From the NCBI RefSeq assembly GCF_003055625.1, contig NZ_CP028811.1:2170001-2234000 (forward strand): DNA of 64,000 nucleotides, read 5' to 3'. Origin of the DNA: Flavobacterium magnum. GTDB taxonomy: Bacteria; Bacteroidota; Bacteroidia; Flavobacteriales; Flavobacteriaceae. Below, piece by piece: positions 8,569 through 17,116 of the stretch (position 1 is the first letter of the stretch; every line of letters begins with the position of its first letter). A program made the translations under genes and the position numbers. The notes under the pieces are model-generated. The model was not told the origin of the DNA. It made no database searches and saw nothing but the letters and a program-made list of their open reading frames with translations.

Positions 8569-8991
8569 TTATTCCACAAAATCGAGCATCAGACCGTCAG
8601 CATGAACCTGGCTGATGGTGAGTCCGGTGTCGGTCCGGGAAAAACAACCAAAATCATTGCCATCGATGACGAGTGTTTTGGTGCACGGTGTTTCTCCCAC
8701 GGCGTCGACGATCTGGTAGGTATAAGTGCCGCTGGCCAGCGCGCCGTCAAAGTGATCAGGATTGTGGTTGTTCGCAACAGTCAGGGTGTTCGACTGGATG
8801 TTGAACGTCCACACGATGTCGCCCTTCGGGATGTCATAGACTGTCCCCGAAATCCCACCGTAAGCCTTGGTCATGTTCCAGGTGCCCAGCAGTACCTCCT
8901 CTGACCCTTCAGCCGGTGCGCCTTCAGTGTCGTTGCAACTCCACATGGAAAGTGCGATAAATAAAATGGTAAAAAGTTTGATGGTTTTCAT
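8569..8991 (-). CDS. small lipoprotein, paralogue of the adjacent one (function unknown)
   Basis: From the ATG at 8991 the protein is 140 residues: MKTIKLFTILFIALSMWSC, a lipoprotein signal with lipobox Cys at 19. The rest is a β-rich domain with GTWNMTKAYGGISGTVYDI, IVWTF, SGTYTYQI and FGC motifs, similar to lipocalin-like small domains. The neighbour at 9083-9514 shares G-W, G-x-V, I-x-WTF, SGTY-Y and FGC at matching spacing, so the two look like a tandem duplication. The upstream ATG at 9060 would put 23 residues before the signal peptide and is unlikely. Confidence 0.75.
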   Translation of the reverse strand: MKTIKLFTILFIALSMWSCNDTEGAPAEGSEEVLLGTWNMTKAYGGISGTVYDIPKGDIVWTFNIQSNTLTVANNHNPDHFDGALASGTYTYQIVDAVGETPCTKTLVIDGNDFGCFSRTDTGLTISQVHADGLMLDFVE

Positions 8992-9082
8992 ATCGTGCAT
9001 GTTTTGATTCAGGTGTAAAATTAGAAAAACCGGTGCCCCGGCTTTTAGCTTTAAACCCAAGTTTATTGCAACATTACGCTAC

Positions 9083-9514
9083 CTATTGCAGGGGTACGAC
9101 TTGCGGCATCGGAATCAATGTGTACCCGACGCCATCGGCAAACCCATCGGCAAGCTCAACAGACGCAGATGAAATCGTGGCACAGCCGAAAGTCCATGGT
9201 CCTACAGTGACGGTCGTGGAGCAGCCCTGGACCTCACTGCTGTTGCTTACGGCATAATGGTACGTACCGCTTGGAAGTCCGGAGAGCCTGGCCGTGTCGG
9301 TAACGGTATTTACGATGTCGACCGTGTGGTTTTCATGAAAAGTCCATGTGATTTCACCTGTGCTGAACGCGTCAACACGTCCGGTGATCGTACCGCTTCC
9401 GCCGGTGAGCGCCCATTTACCGCTAAGGTTTTTGGCTTTGGCTCCATCATCGGAATTACATGACAAAATGCTGATGGCGGCCAACAGCATCGGTAAAAAT
9501 AAAATCTTTCTCAT
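9083..9514 (-). CDS. small lipoprotein, paralogue of the adjacent one (function unknown)
   Basis: A 143-residue protein with a clear lipoprotein signal (MRKILFLPMLLAAISILSC, Cys19). A single β-rich domain follows with SGKWALTGGSGTITGRV, ITWTF, SGTYHYAV and FGC. It resembles the product of 8569-8991 throughout and probably precedes it in the same transcript, separated by 91 bases. The two late Cys residues (EVQGC and TFGC) are shared with the paralogue and could form a disulfide. No function can be named. Confidence 0.75.
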   Translation of the reverse strand: MRKILFLPMLLAAISILSCNSDDGAKAKNLSGKWALTGGSGTITGRVDAFSTGEITWTFHENHTVDIVNTVTDTARLSGLPSGTYHYAVSNSSEVQGCSTTVTVGPWTFGCATISSASVELADGFADGVGYTLIPMPQVVPLQ

Positions 9515-9707
9515 TAGTGTATTGGATCAGGTTATTGCCAATGAGATTTCAAATTACGGGAAAGGTTGCCTTGCACGGCCGGTTTTTGTTTCGCGGACGG
9601 CAATCCCGTCAAACAGGGTGGCAGAACAAGGCATTTCCGAAGCTGCTTCTCCATTGACAAATGGCACCTTAAAAGTGGGAACGGCTGCTGATAAAAAAAA
9701 TAAAAAC

Positions 9708-9739
9708 TTTCCCCAGTCTGCAGAAATTCTTTATTTTTG
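9708..9739 (+). promoter_or_regulatory. predicted sucC promoter (TATTTTTG at -7)
   Basis: TATTTTTG (9732-9739) matches TAnnTTTG. A weak T-rich -33 region (TTT at 9708-9710) stands 21 bases upstream. The ATG at 9782 leaves a leader of about 35 bases. The rest of the 267-base gap 9515-9781 shows nothing else I recognise. Confidence 0.45.
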
Positions 9740-9781
9740 TGCCACCTGTAACGACAGGCCAAAACAGTCAAAAACTTCATT

Positions 9782-10975
9782 ATGGACATACACGAATACC
9801 AGGGAAAAGAAATATTAGCCAGCTATGGCGTAAAAGTACAACGCGGCTATGTGGCCAATAACCCTCAGGAAGCTGTAGCGATGGCAAAACAGCTGACGGC
9901 GGAAACCGGCACCGGATGGCACGTGATCAAAGCGCAGGTTCATGCCGGAGGACGCGGAAAAGGCGGAGGAGTAAAATTGGCTAAAAACCTGCAGCAGGTA
10001 GAAGAGCTGGCTGAGCAAATCATCGGTATGCAGCTGATTACCCCTCAAACCTCTGCGGAAGGTAAGAAAGTCCACAAGGTTTTGATTGCCGAGGATGTAT
10101 ATTATCCGGGCGAAAGTGAAACCTCAGAATTCTATATGTCGGTTTTGCTCAACAGGGCCAAAGGCCGTAACATGATCATGTATTCTACCGAAGGCGGTAT
10201 GGACATCGAGGAGGTTGCCGAGCACACGCCACATTTGATTTTCACTGAAGAAATTGATCCATCAGTTGGATTGCAGGCATTTCAGGCGAGAAGGATTGCA
10301 TTCAATCTCGGACTTTCAGGAAATGCTTTTAAGGAAATGACTGCATTTGTAAGTTCTTTATATAATGCTTATATCGGTTCAGATGCCTCGATGTTCGAGA
10401 TCAATCCGGTGCTCAAGACATCAGACAACAAGATCATCGCAGTGGATGCAAAAGTAAATCTCGATGACAATGCGCTGTACAGGCATCCGAAACTGGCTGA
10501 AATGCGCGACATCCGTGAAGAAAACCCGATTGAGGTGGAAGCAAAAGCGGCAGGATTAAACTACGTTGATCTTGACGGGACCGTGGGCTGTATGGTAAAC
10601 GGTGCGGGACTGGCCATGGCGACTATGGACTTAATCAAGTATGCCGGTTTCGAGCCTGCAAACTTCCTGGACGTAGGAGGAACTGCTGATGCAAAGCGTG
10701 TTGAGCTGGCTTTCCGTATCATCCTGAAAGACCCTAACGTGAAAGCGATCCTGATCAACATTTTTGGAGGGATTGTGCGTTGCGACCGTGTGGCGCAAGG
10801 GGTTATCGATGCGTACAAAAACATGGGCGACAGCATTACCGTACCAATTATTGTGCGTTTGCAGGGTACCAATGCTGAACTTGCGAAAGAGATGATTGAC
10901 AATTCCGGAATGCCGATTTTGTCTGCCGTACAATTCCAGGAAGCTGCCGATCAGGTGAAAGCGGCTTTGGCTTAA
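9782..10975 (+). CDS. sucC: succinate-CoA ligase [ADP-forming] subunit beta
   Basis: A 397-residue enzyme subunit matching the family length. It has an N-terminal ATP-grasp domain (starting MDIHEYQGKEILASYGV; glycine-rich HAGGRGKGGGVKLAK binds nucleotide). The C-terminal CoA-ligase domain carries FLDVGGTADAKRV and INIFGGIVRCDRVAQGV. With the alpha subunit SucD it makes succinate and ATP from succinyl-CoA in the TCA cycle. No sucD lies next to it: a terminator follows directly and the next gene is convergent, so the subunits are encoded apart here. Confidence 0.97.
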   Translation: MDIHEYQGKEILASYGVKVQRGYVANNPQEAVAMAKQLTAETGTGWHVIKAQVHAGGRGKGGGVKLAKNLQQVEELAEQIIGMQLITPQTSAEGKKVHKVLIAEDVYYPGESETSEFYMSVLLNRAKGRNMIMYSTEGGMDIEEVAEHTPHLIFTEEIDPSVGLQAFQARRIAFNLGLSGNAFKEMTAFVSSLYNAYIGSDASMFEINPVLKTSDNKIIAVDAKVNLDDNALYRHPKLAEMRDIREENPIEVEAKAAGLNYVDLDGTVGCMVNGAGLAMATMDLIKYAGFEPANFLDVGGTADAKRVELAFRIILKDPNVKAILINIFGGIVRCDRVAQGVIDAYKNMGDSITVPIIVRLQGTNAELAKEMIDNSGMPILSAVQFQEAADQVKAALA

Positions 10976-11000
10976 TTGACAATTGATAATATGAAATGAA

Positions 11001-11030
11001 AATCCCGGCCATCAAGCCGGGATTTTTGTT
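11001..11030 (+). terminator. rho-independent terminator of sucC
   Basis: AATCCCGGC (11001-11009) pairs with GCCGGGATT (11016-11024) around a 6-nt loop and is followed by a T-rich run. Confidence 0.85.
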
Positions 11031-11051
11031 ATTAGCGATATTTTGATAAAG

Positions 11052-11735
11052 TCACCTGCCTCCAAAGGCCTTCGTTTCATTTTCCATCATTTTTTCGATG
11101 TTGAAATAAACGCCTTCCATTTTGTATTTCCCTTCCGTAAGTTTCATGTAATCGCATTTGCCTACTAATGATTGCCCTGAGACTTCAAGGTTGAAAAGAC
11201 CAAGCAAAGTATATTCATGCCCGATCATCAACACATGGAAGCCTGTTTCGCAGCTTTTCCCATCACCGCTGGAAATGATTGCATCAACAATACCCTCAAA
11301 TATCTTACTGGTCTTTTTGTATAAGGCTTCATCGCCTTTTGCTCGATATACATAAGAAAGAAAGTTCATTATCTTAAGGTCAAATGGGAAATCATTCAGG
11401 CCTTTCTCGCACAATTTTATGATGTCATCATAATCTTTCGGATCCAATTTGTCCATGCGGTAATATTTCATTAGCTTTTCTTCGTCCTTAAACCGGTAGA
11501 AAGAATTGTATTCCTTCCGGAAGGCATATCCGTAATACAAATGAAGGTGGTCGTCAGCCGTAAGTGAAGTGTCTTTTTCCTTCAATCGCTTAAGCAGTGT
11601 ATCGTAGAAAAAATTGGAGCTTCTATCTGCAATATCCGTCTTGATTTGTTCGTAATCGGGAGCCTTAAATTCCGCTGGCTGGGAAAAACAGTTGAAGGAA
11701 AGTAAAATGGTAAGAATGTAGAATGATTTTTTCAT
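11052..11735 (-). CDS. DUF4919 family secreted protein
   Basis: A 227-residue protein with a signal peptide (MKKSFYILTILLSFNCFSQ). The mature part matches the Bacteroidota family DUF4919: FKAPDYEQIKTDIADRSSNF near the start, LHLYYGYAFRKEYN in the middle, then SSGDGKSCETGFHVL and SLVGKCDYMKL. The helical layout with FPFDLKIMNFLSYVYRAKGD recalls TPR-like repeats. Function is unknown; it is presumably periplasmic. It lies alone, convergent with sucC and 34 bases downstream of the esterase-like gene. Confidence 0.8.
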   Translation of the reverse strand: MKKSFYILTILLSFNCFSQPAEFKAPDYEQIKTDIADRSSNFFYDTLLKRLKEKDTSLTADDHLHLYYGYAFRKEYNSFYRFKDEEKLMKYYRMDKLDPKDYDDIIKLCEKGLNDFPFDLKIMNFLSYVYRAKGDEALYKKTSKIFEGIVDAIISSGDGKSCETGFHVLMIGHEYTLLGLFNLEVSGQSLVGKCDYMKLTEGKYKMEGVYFNIEKMMENETKAFGGR

Positions 11736-11769
11736 ATTGATTGCTTTTGGGAATAAACAGGTCGTTAAG

Positions 11770-12597
11770 TTACTTTTTTTTCTGAATTTCTCCCGTAATC
11801 TTTTTAACCTCCTTCAAAAGTAATGGAAAACCCGGTGCTGTCATATCATGTCCATACCCCTGAATTTCAAACAAATTCGTTTTCTTATGCCCGGCAACCT
11901 TCATCATCCGTGCCAGATAAGCATTTTCTTCATAACGGCCGAGCATCTCCATTTCGCGGTCACCGGTAATCAGTAAAAGTGGCGGTGCATCAGCACGAAC
12001 GTGGTATAATGGTGCCATCTCATCAACTACTGGCTGTGTATCAGGAATCCCTTGTTCCTTCCGGATGGTGAAATGGGTAATCACCTGAGGGCTTAACGGA
12101 ATCAGTCCCGCAATGTCATTGGCATCAATCCCGTATAATTTCAGCCATTTTTTGTCCAAACCAACCATAGTGGTCAGATAGCCGCCGGCAGAATGACCGG
12201 CCACGAAAATCAGTTTGTCGTTGCCTCCGTAATCCTGAATGTTCGTAAACGCCCAGGCTACTGCTGCTGCTGCATCCTCAATGAATGCCGGCGATTTTAC
12301 TTTGGGGCTAAGCCTGTAATTGACGCCAATCACGGCGATTCCCTGTTGCATCAGTGCGGTCGGGATTTCCTTGCTACCCCCGGTGAGACCACCCCCATGA
12401 AACCAGACCACGGTCGCGAAATTTTTTTCGTTTGCCGGGTAATACAGGTCAAGCACACACCGCTCGTTGATGTACGCATCGGATTTGTTGACGGCGTCTC
12501 CATAATAATGGATGTTGCTCCTGGTGATATAAGCCGCATCCTGCGCGAGGGCAGGATGGCAGACGGTAATGAAAAAAAACAATAAGAAGCGGCGCAT
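11770..12597 (-). CDS. secreted alpha/beta hydrolase (BD-FAE / esterase-lipase type)
   Basis: A 275-residue protein with a signal peptide ending near CHPALAQ. The fold is shown by the oxyanion motif WFHGGGLTGG, the nucleophile elbow GHSAGG, Asp in ITGDREM and His in GYGHDM. These fit the HGGG esterase group that deacylates small esters. It starts 2 bases after the stop of the VOC-protein gene, so the two are probably one transcript. Natural substrate unknown. Confidence 0.85.
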   Translation of the reverse strand: MRRFLLFFFITVCHPALAQDAAYITRSNIHYYGDAVNKSDAYINERCVLDLYYPANEKNFATVVWFHGGGLTGGSKEIPTALMQQGIAVIGVNYRLSPKVKSPAFIEDAAAAVAWAFTNIQDYGGNDKLIFVAGHSAGGYLTTMVGLDKKWLKLYGIDANDIAGLIPLSPQVITHFTIRKEQGIPDTQPVVDEMAPLYHVRADAPPLLLITGDREMEMLGRYEENAYLARMMKVAGHKKTNLFEIQGYGHDMTAPGFPLLLKEVKKITGEIQKKK

Positions 12598-12599
12598 CG

Positions 12600-13037
12600 T
12601 TATGCCTCGGGTTTTTCATCGAAATTGACCATCCAGTGAATGCCGAATTTGTCTGTGAACATGCCGAAGTAGGCACCCCAAAAGGTGTTTTCCATGGGCA
12701 TCATTACGGTACCTCCGTCTGAAAGTCCTGCGAAAATGCGGTCGGCTTCTTCGCGGCTGTCGGTGTTAATGGATACGGAATAGTTGTTGCCTATTACGAG
12801 CTTTTCGCCGTATTCGCCTGGTGCGTCCGACCCCATCAGGACAGTATCGCCTATCATCAGGGACACATGCATGATCAGGTCCGCTTCTGCAGGGGTACAG
12901 CGCTTTCCATCCTCAGACGGCGGCATGTCACCGAATCTGCCGATATACGGAAATTCACCTCCGAAAACGGACTTGTACAAATTAAATGCGGCCTCACACG
13001 TGCCGTTGAAAGTTAAATAAGGATTAACTGCTGCCAT
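12600..13037 (-). CDS. VOC family protein (PhnB-like glyoxalase fold)
   Basis: From the ATG at 13037 this is a 145-residue cytosolic protein (MAAVNPYLTFNGTCEAAFNL). It matches PhnB-like VOC proteins: YKSVFGGEFPYIGRFGDMPP, ADLIMHVSLMIGDTVLMGSDAP, EADRIFAGLSDGGTVMMPM and FWGAYFGMFTDKFGIHWMVN. The last stretch is the usual C-terminal signature. VOC folds bind a metal and act on varied small molecules; many PhnB-like members have no known substrate. The GTG or other codons upstream of 13037 add residues outside the family pattern. Confidence 0.85.
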   Translation of the reverse strand: MAAVNPYLTFNGTCEAAFNLYKSVFGGEFPYIGRFGDMPPSEDGKRCTPAEADLIMHVSLMIGDTVLMGSDAPGEYGEKLVIGNNYSVSINTDSREEADRIFAGLSDGGTVMMPMENTFWGAYFGMFTDKFGIHWMVNFDEKPEA

Positions 13038-13208
13038 ATCATTCGGTTTAAAATTGGTTACCAAATGTAATAAAAATGGCTGTAGGTCTTAAAAATACAG
13101 CGTTAAAACAGCATGTTCAGGCACATGATGTGACACAGTCCCCGATCAAAGCGAGATACGTACCCCACAAGGAGCGGCTCAACAACCCGGTAGCATTCGG
13201 TTGCAGGC

Positions 13209-13240
13209 AAAAAAAAACCGGCCATTGAATCTGACCGGTG
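13209..13240 (-). terminator. terminator of the DUF1456 gene
   Basis: On the minus strand ACCGG (from 13239) pairs with CCGGT (to 13217), followed by a run of nine T. The loop is long (13 nt), so strength is moderate. Confidence 0.55.
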
Positions 13241-13282
13241 GCTTTTGAACGATGGCAGGGCGAATACCATTCGCTGTATGGA

Positions 13283-13705
13283 TCAGGATTTTTTACTCTT
13301 TCCGTTTTTGTATGCGACCTTCTCGACAATTTCCGGCTTTTTGGGCGCATTTCTTTTGGCATTAAAGTTTTTTGCAGGCTGTTTTGCAACGGGTTTTTTT
13401 GCGTCCTGTCTGGGTGAAATCCCCTTGGCTGGTGTTTTGGCGGACAACTTGTTCGCTTCGAGCACCTCATTCGGATTTTTCGGATTTTCCTTCGTGCCAC
13501 GCAGGTGAATGACGAGCCCATTGAGGAAATTGCGCAATACCTGATCGCCGCATTCCATATAATTCGGATGGTCAGCATTGCGGAAAAACGCAGAGAGCTC
13601 AGCTTTTGAAATGCGGAAATCCACAAGTTGCAGGATGTCTACAATCTGGTCGTCGCGCAGCATCAGCGCAACGCGCAGTTTTTTAAATATGTCGTTATTG
13701 TTCAT
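13283..13705 (-). CDS. DUF1456 family protein (YehS-like) with basic C-terminal tail
   Basis: A 140-residue protein. Residues 1-72 match the DUF1456/YehS repeat family: MNNNDIFKKLRVALMLRDDQ, then VDILQLVDFRISKAELSAFF and CGDQVLRNFLNGL. After residue ~75 it continues as a Lys/Ala/Pro-rich tail (KTPAKGISPRQDAKKPVAK...) that looks disordered and positively charged, which could bind nucleic acid. The family's role is unknown, though the conserved helices resemble DNA- or RNA-binding modules. Confidence 0.85.
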   Translation of the reverse strand: MNNNDIFKKLRVALMLRDDQIVDILQLVDFRISKAELSAFFRNADHPNYMECGDQVLRNFLNGLVIHLRGTKENPKNPNEVLEANKLSAKTPAKGISPRQDAKKPVAKQPAKNFNAKRNAPKKPEIVEKVAYKNGKSKKS

Positions 13706-13727
13706 TTTCTAGGATTCAGGGTCGTAA

Positions 13728-14537
13728 TTAGTTCAGCCAAAGATACGCTTTTTCAAAATGTTCGCGCCACAATTTTTCGTTGTGTTCCCCGCCGCGGACG
13801 ATAACTTTCTCCGTAAGGTGCAGGCAGTAGCAGCGGTTCTCGTCAAGCAGCCTGTGCATCTTATTGACATCAGCCACCACGTCTATTTCCTTGCTTTCGC
13901 TGTCCCCGCAAAGCAGGTAAATTTTCGCTTTGGTTTTTGGCGCGCTTTCCATCATCTTGTAAATATCTTCTGAGAACCAGAACGAAGGGGAGAAGACACC
14001 TGCTTTTCCGAATACCGAAGGGTATTTCAACACGGCGTAAAACGAAACCAATCCGCCCAGCGAACTGCCGAAAATGGTGGTATGCTTCGCAGAAGTTTTC
14101 GTCCGATAGGTTTTATCCACATACGGCTTCAAAGTGGTCACGATAAAGTCCAGGTAGGCATCCGCATTTCCGCCGCCATATTTCTCGTTTTTGAACGGCG
14201 TCAGTTCATCAATACGTTTGTCATTCCCATGCTCAATTCCGATGACAATCACATTGGCATTCAGCCTGTCGAGTGTTTCGTCGACTTCCCATTCCCCCGC
14301 AAAGGCCGTTTTTTTGTCAAACAGGTTTTGTGCGTCGTGCATGTACATTACCTGGTACCTCTTTTTTGGATTGTCGGCATATGATTTAGGCAGGTAGACC
14401 CAGATTTTCTTTGCGACATGCAGTTGCGGCGCGTCAATACTAAACGAAGAGACCTGTTTTGACGCGGTGCTCTGCTGCGCCCTGACGCTTACGGCGAGGA
14501 AAAAAAGGGTGGCGACAGTTAAGATTATTTTCAGCAT
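13728..14537 (-). CDS. secreted alpha/beta hydrolase (esterase D / Fes-like)
   Basis: A 269-residue protein with a signal peptide ending at SVRAQ. The catalytic Ser lies in IFGSSLGGLVSFYA, acid candidates in LCGDSESKE, and His in VRGGEHNEKLW. KKRYQVMYMHDAQNLFDKKT and EWEVDETLDRL are typical of the putative esterase family that includes Fes/IroE enterobactin esterases and carbohydrate esterases. It starts 207 bases from the divergent T9SS LamG gene; a link with polysaccharide processing is possible but unproved. Confidence 0.85.
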   Translation of the reverse strand: MLKIILTVATLFFLAVSVRAQQSTASKQVSSFSIDAPQLHVAKKIWVYLPKSYADNPKKRYQVMYMHDAQNLFDKKTAFAGEWEVDETLDRLNANVIVIGIEHGNDKRIDELTPFKNEKYGGGNADAYLDFIVTTLKPYVDKTYRTKTSAKHTTIFGSSLGGLVSFYAVLKYPSVFGKAGVFSPSFWFSEDIYKMMESAPKTKAKIYLLCGDSESKEIDVVADVNKMHRLLDENRCYCLHLTEKVIVRGGEHNEKLWREHFEKAYLWLN

Positions 14538-14744
14538 GGGTCAGCGGATTTATGGTGGATGATGTGGGTAACAGCGTGTAAAGATACCAAATAATCGATA
14601 CGGGCAGGGATGTGGACAAGTGTCGAATTACCGCTTATGAAGAAATCGATGCAGTTCAGGCAAAGGGTCCTGCACTTCGTGAAAATGTTTTATCAGTTGG
14701 TTGCGATATTGCCATTTTTGCAGTGAATTTAATTACCGAAAAAT

Positions 14745-16241
14745 ATGAAAAAACTATTACCCATCCTTCTTTTTACCATCTCGGCAGGCCTGTTCGCGCA
14801 GCCGACAGTCAACAGCGTTTCAGCGAGTAATGTTACGGCTGACAGCGCGACCATCAATTATTATGCGGCAGCGAACTGTCCGCAGGGCGCAGCAGTCCAG
14901 GTGAATTATGCGACAAACTCCGGATTCGCCAACCAAACCACGGTACCTGCGGTGACCGTATTTGCAGGGCAGACTTTTGCGAAAATCATCACCGGCCTGC
15001 AACCGGGAACTCAGTATTTCGTCAGGTTGACCAGTAATACGGGCGCCTCCTGCGGAAACCTGTCTACCGTTTCTGCCACGATTGTGTTTACTACACTGCC
15101 GGGATCAGCGACGCTTCCGACCATCAGCGCGGTGAGTGCTTTTGGCTCGAATGGTTCGGGGCTTGTCAGTTACACCTTAAATGCCAATAATGGCAATACG
15201 ACGTCATTGGTGCGCTACGGATTTACTTCAGATGCGTTGACCTCACAGGCGACCGGTGGTGTGGCCAGTGGAAGCGCTGCCACAGCGGTGACTGCGGCGT
15301 TAAGCGGTTTGCAACCCGATACGACCTTTTATTATCAGATTGAGGCAACCAATTCAGCAGGGACCAGCACGTCGCCGGTCAGTTCGTTTCTGGTGCCGGT
15401 TAACCAGCTGATTGCTGATTATACTTTTGATAATACCTATTATGACAGCAATGGCAACAATCCGTTTCAGGATAACGATGGCACGACGTTGACAACGGAC
15501 CGCAATGGCAATCCGAACGCGGCACTGACAGTGTCTGATTCTGGAACGACCGCTACCATACCCGCATTGCCTTACGGGAACCGTCCGCGCAGCATTTCTA
15601 TCTGGGTGAAGCTGGATCAGGTCAGTCCGGGCTACAATTTTATTTATTCGTACGGCACCGGCACGGCTTATAATGGAGCTTATCTCAATCCGTCAACGGT
15701 ATTTCATTTTGGCGCAGTGGGCGGCAACCATGCCGTAACGACGACTCAAAATGACAGCTGGACGCACTTTGTGTTCACCTACGACGGACTGACATCACAG
15801 GTTTTCAAGAACGGCGTTCTTTTAGGAAGCACGGCGCGCTCATGGAACACCGTAAACAACGCGGATATTTTCAGGCTGGGACTAACAGAGACGGGTGTCG
15901 GCGGGTATTTCAGCGGTCATCTGGATGACCTGAAAATTTACAATTACGCGCTTTCTGCCACCGAAGTATCCAACCTGTTTGTGAACAATACTTTGAGTGT
16001 TCCTGCTGTCGGCGTTGCAAACACTGACGTTTCAATCTATCCGAATCCGGCGTCAGGCGTGGTAAACATCAGCATGGAAGCGGGGTTGAAAATGATCAGC
16101 GTATTTTCAATTCAGGGGCAAAGGGTCCTCACATCCGATGCAAAAACAGTGGATGTTTCCGGATTGGCGGCCGGCGTTTATGTAATCAAAATAGTGGATA
16201 ATAACAATAGATTAGTTTCGAAAAAACTGGTTATCAAATAA
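14745..16241 (+). CDS. secreted Fn3 / LamG-like protein with T9SS sorting domain
   Basis: A 498-residue protein with a signal peptide ending GLFAQ. Two fibronectin-III-like modules follow (~20-115 and ~125-215, with SATINYYAA, LQPGTQYFVRL and LQPDTTFYYQIEA). A LamG/concanavalin-like jelly-roll spans ~225-405 (ADYTFDNTYYDSNGNN, SWTHFVFTYDG, VFKNGVLLGS, DLKIYNYALSATEV). A type IX tail closes it (IYPNPASGVVNIS ... GVYVIKI). The modules suggest cell-surface glycan or protein binding. There is no catalytic signature. A terminator follows. Confidence 0.9.
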   Translation: MKKLLPILLFTISAGLFAQPTVNSVSASNVTADSATINYYAAANCPQGAAVQVNYATNSGFANQTTVPAVTVFAGQTFAKIITGLQPGTQYFVRLTSNTGASCGNLSTVSATIVFTTLPGSATLPTISAVSAFGSNGSGLVSYTLNANNGNTTSLVRYGFTSDALTSQATGGVASGSAATAVTAALSGLQPDTTFYYQIEATNSAGTSTSPVSSFLVPVNQLIADYTFDNTYYDSNGNNPFQDNDGTTLTTDRNGNPNAALTVSDSGTTATIPALPYGNRPRSISIWVKLDQVSPGYNFIYSYGTGTAYNGAYLNPSTVFHFGAVGGNHAVTTTQNDSWTHFVFTYDGLTSQVFKNGVLLGSTARSWNTVNNADIFRLGLTETGVGGYFSGHLDDLKIYNYALSATEVSNLFVNNTLSVPAVGVANTDVSIYPNPASGVVNISMEAGLKMISVFSIQGQRVLTSDAKTVDVSGLAAGVYVIKIVDNNNRLVSKKLVIK

Positions 16242-16270
16242 TTAAATCTAAATCTTATAGTTTTTTCGGT

Positions 16271-16312
16271 AAAAACCGTCCGGCTGGGGCAATTCAGTGC
16301 AGGGCGGTTTTT
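16271..16312 (+). terminator. terminator of the LamG-protein gene
   Basis: AAAACCGTCC and GGGCGGTTTT form a 10-bp stem (one G-U) with a 20-nt loop ending in a T run. The wide loop lowers confidence. Confidence 0.6.
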
Positions 16313-16354
16313 CATGTAATAAATTTCTTATATTGTCACAACCAATCGTGCGGT

Positions 16355-17116
16355 ATGAGAAAAATAAGAGCCCTAATTGTCGATGACGAAATCAATGCCA
16401 GGTCTTTGCTGCAGCACCTGCTTGGAGAACATTGTCCTGAAGTTACGGTGGTTGCCTGCGCCGAAGACGTGCGCACTGCCGTAAAATGGATTAATAAACA
16501 GCCGGTGGACATGGTCTTTCTCGACGTGGAAATGCCTAATGAGAATGGTTTTGCGCTATTCGATTATTTCAACAAACCGACATTTGAAACCGTCTTTTGC
16601 ACCGCTTATTCCCAGTATGCCATCAAGGCGTTTGAAGTTTCGGCAGTAGATTATGTGCTGAAGCCTATCGGGATTTCAAAGCTGAAAGAAGCCGTCAAAA
16701 AGGTTGCGGAACGATTGGATCGCGTGCAGCCGCCGCACCAGATTGAGGTTTTAAAGGAAAATCTTTCGGGAAGCCAGATCAGGAAAATCGGTGTTCATAT
16801 CGGCGACGGGATTGTGTTCATGGATTTGGATGACATCCATTATTTTGAAGCCGATGGGTCTTATACCACCATCCACCACACGGGCGGTCGGGATCTTGCA
16901 GTGAAAAAAATCAAACATTTTGAAGACCTGCTTGCCAACGACAACCGTTTTTTCAGAATCCACCGTTCGTACCTTGTCAACATCACCCAAATCAAAAAAT
17001 ACTCAAAGAAAGAGGGTTTTTCAGTGACTTATGACGGTAAAAACCTGCTTCCGGTTTCGAGGGAGAAGAAGGAAGAATTTGAAAACTTCATGCAACGCAA
17101 CAACTTCATTTCGTGA
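16355..17116 (+). CDS. LytTR-family response regulator
   Basis: A 253-residue regulator. The receiver domain (1-~125) has acidic Asp10/Asp11 (LIVDDE), phospho-acceptor Asp57 (VFLDVEMP), Thr83 and Lys103 (YVLKPI). The LytTR DNA-binding domain (~140-250) shows IHYFEADGSYTTIH, FFRIHRSYLVN and LLPVSREKKEEF. It is the partner of the histidine kinase encoded next: the stop TGA overlaps the kinase GTG as GTGA. The target promoters are unknown; LytTR regulators usually bind repeated 9-bp sites. Confidence 0.95.
   Translation: MRKIRALIVDDEINARSLLQHLLGEHCPEVTVVACAEDVRTAVKWINKQPVDMVFLDVEMPNENGFALFDYFNKPTFETVFCTAYSQYAIKAFEVSAVDYVLKPIGISKLKEAVKKVAERLDRVQPPHQIEVLKENLSGSQIRKIGVHIGDGIVFMDLDDIHYFEADGSYTTIHHTGGRDLAVKKIKHFEDLLANDNRFFRIHRSYLVNITQIKKYSKKEGFSVTYDGKNLLPVSREKKEEFENFMQRNNFIS

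Noticed and set aside
9348..9818. Plus-strand frame before sucC
   Set aside because: It overlaps the lipoprotein gene, the sucC promoter and the sucC start, and resembles no protein.
13117..13626. 169-residue minus-strand frame across the DUF1456 gene
   Set aside because: It is in another frame of a recognised family gene and runs through its terminator.
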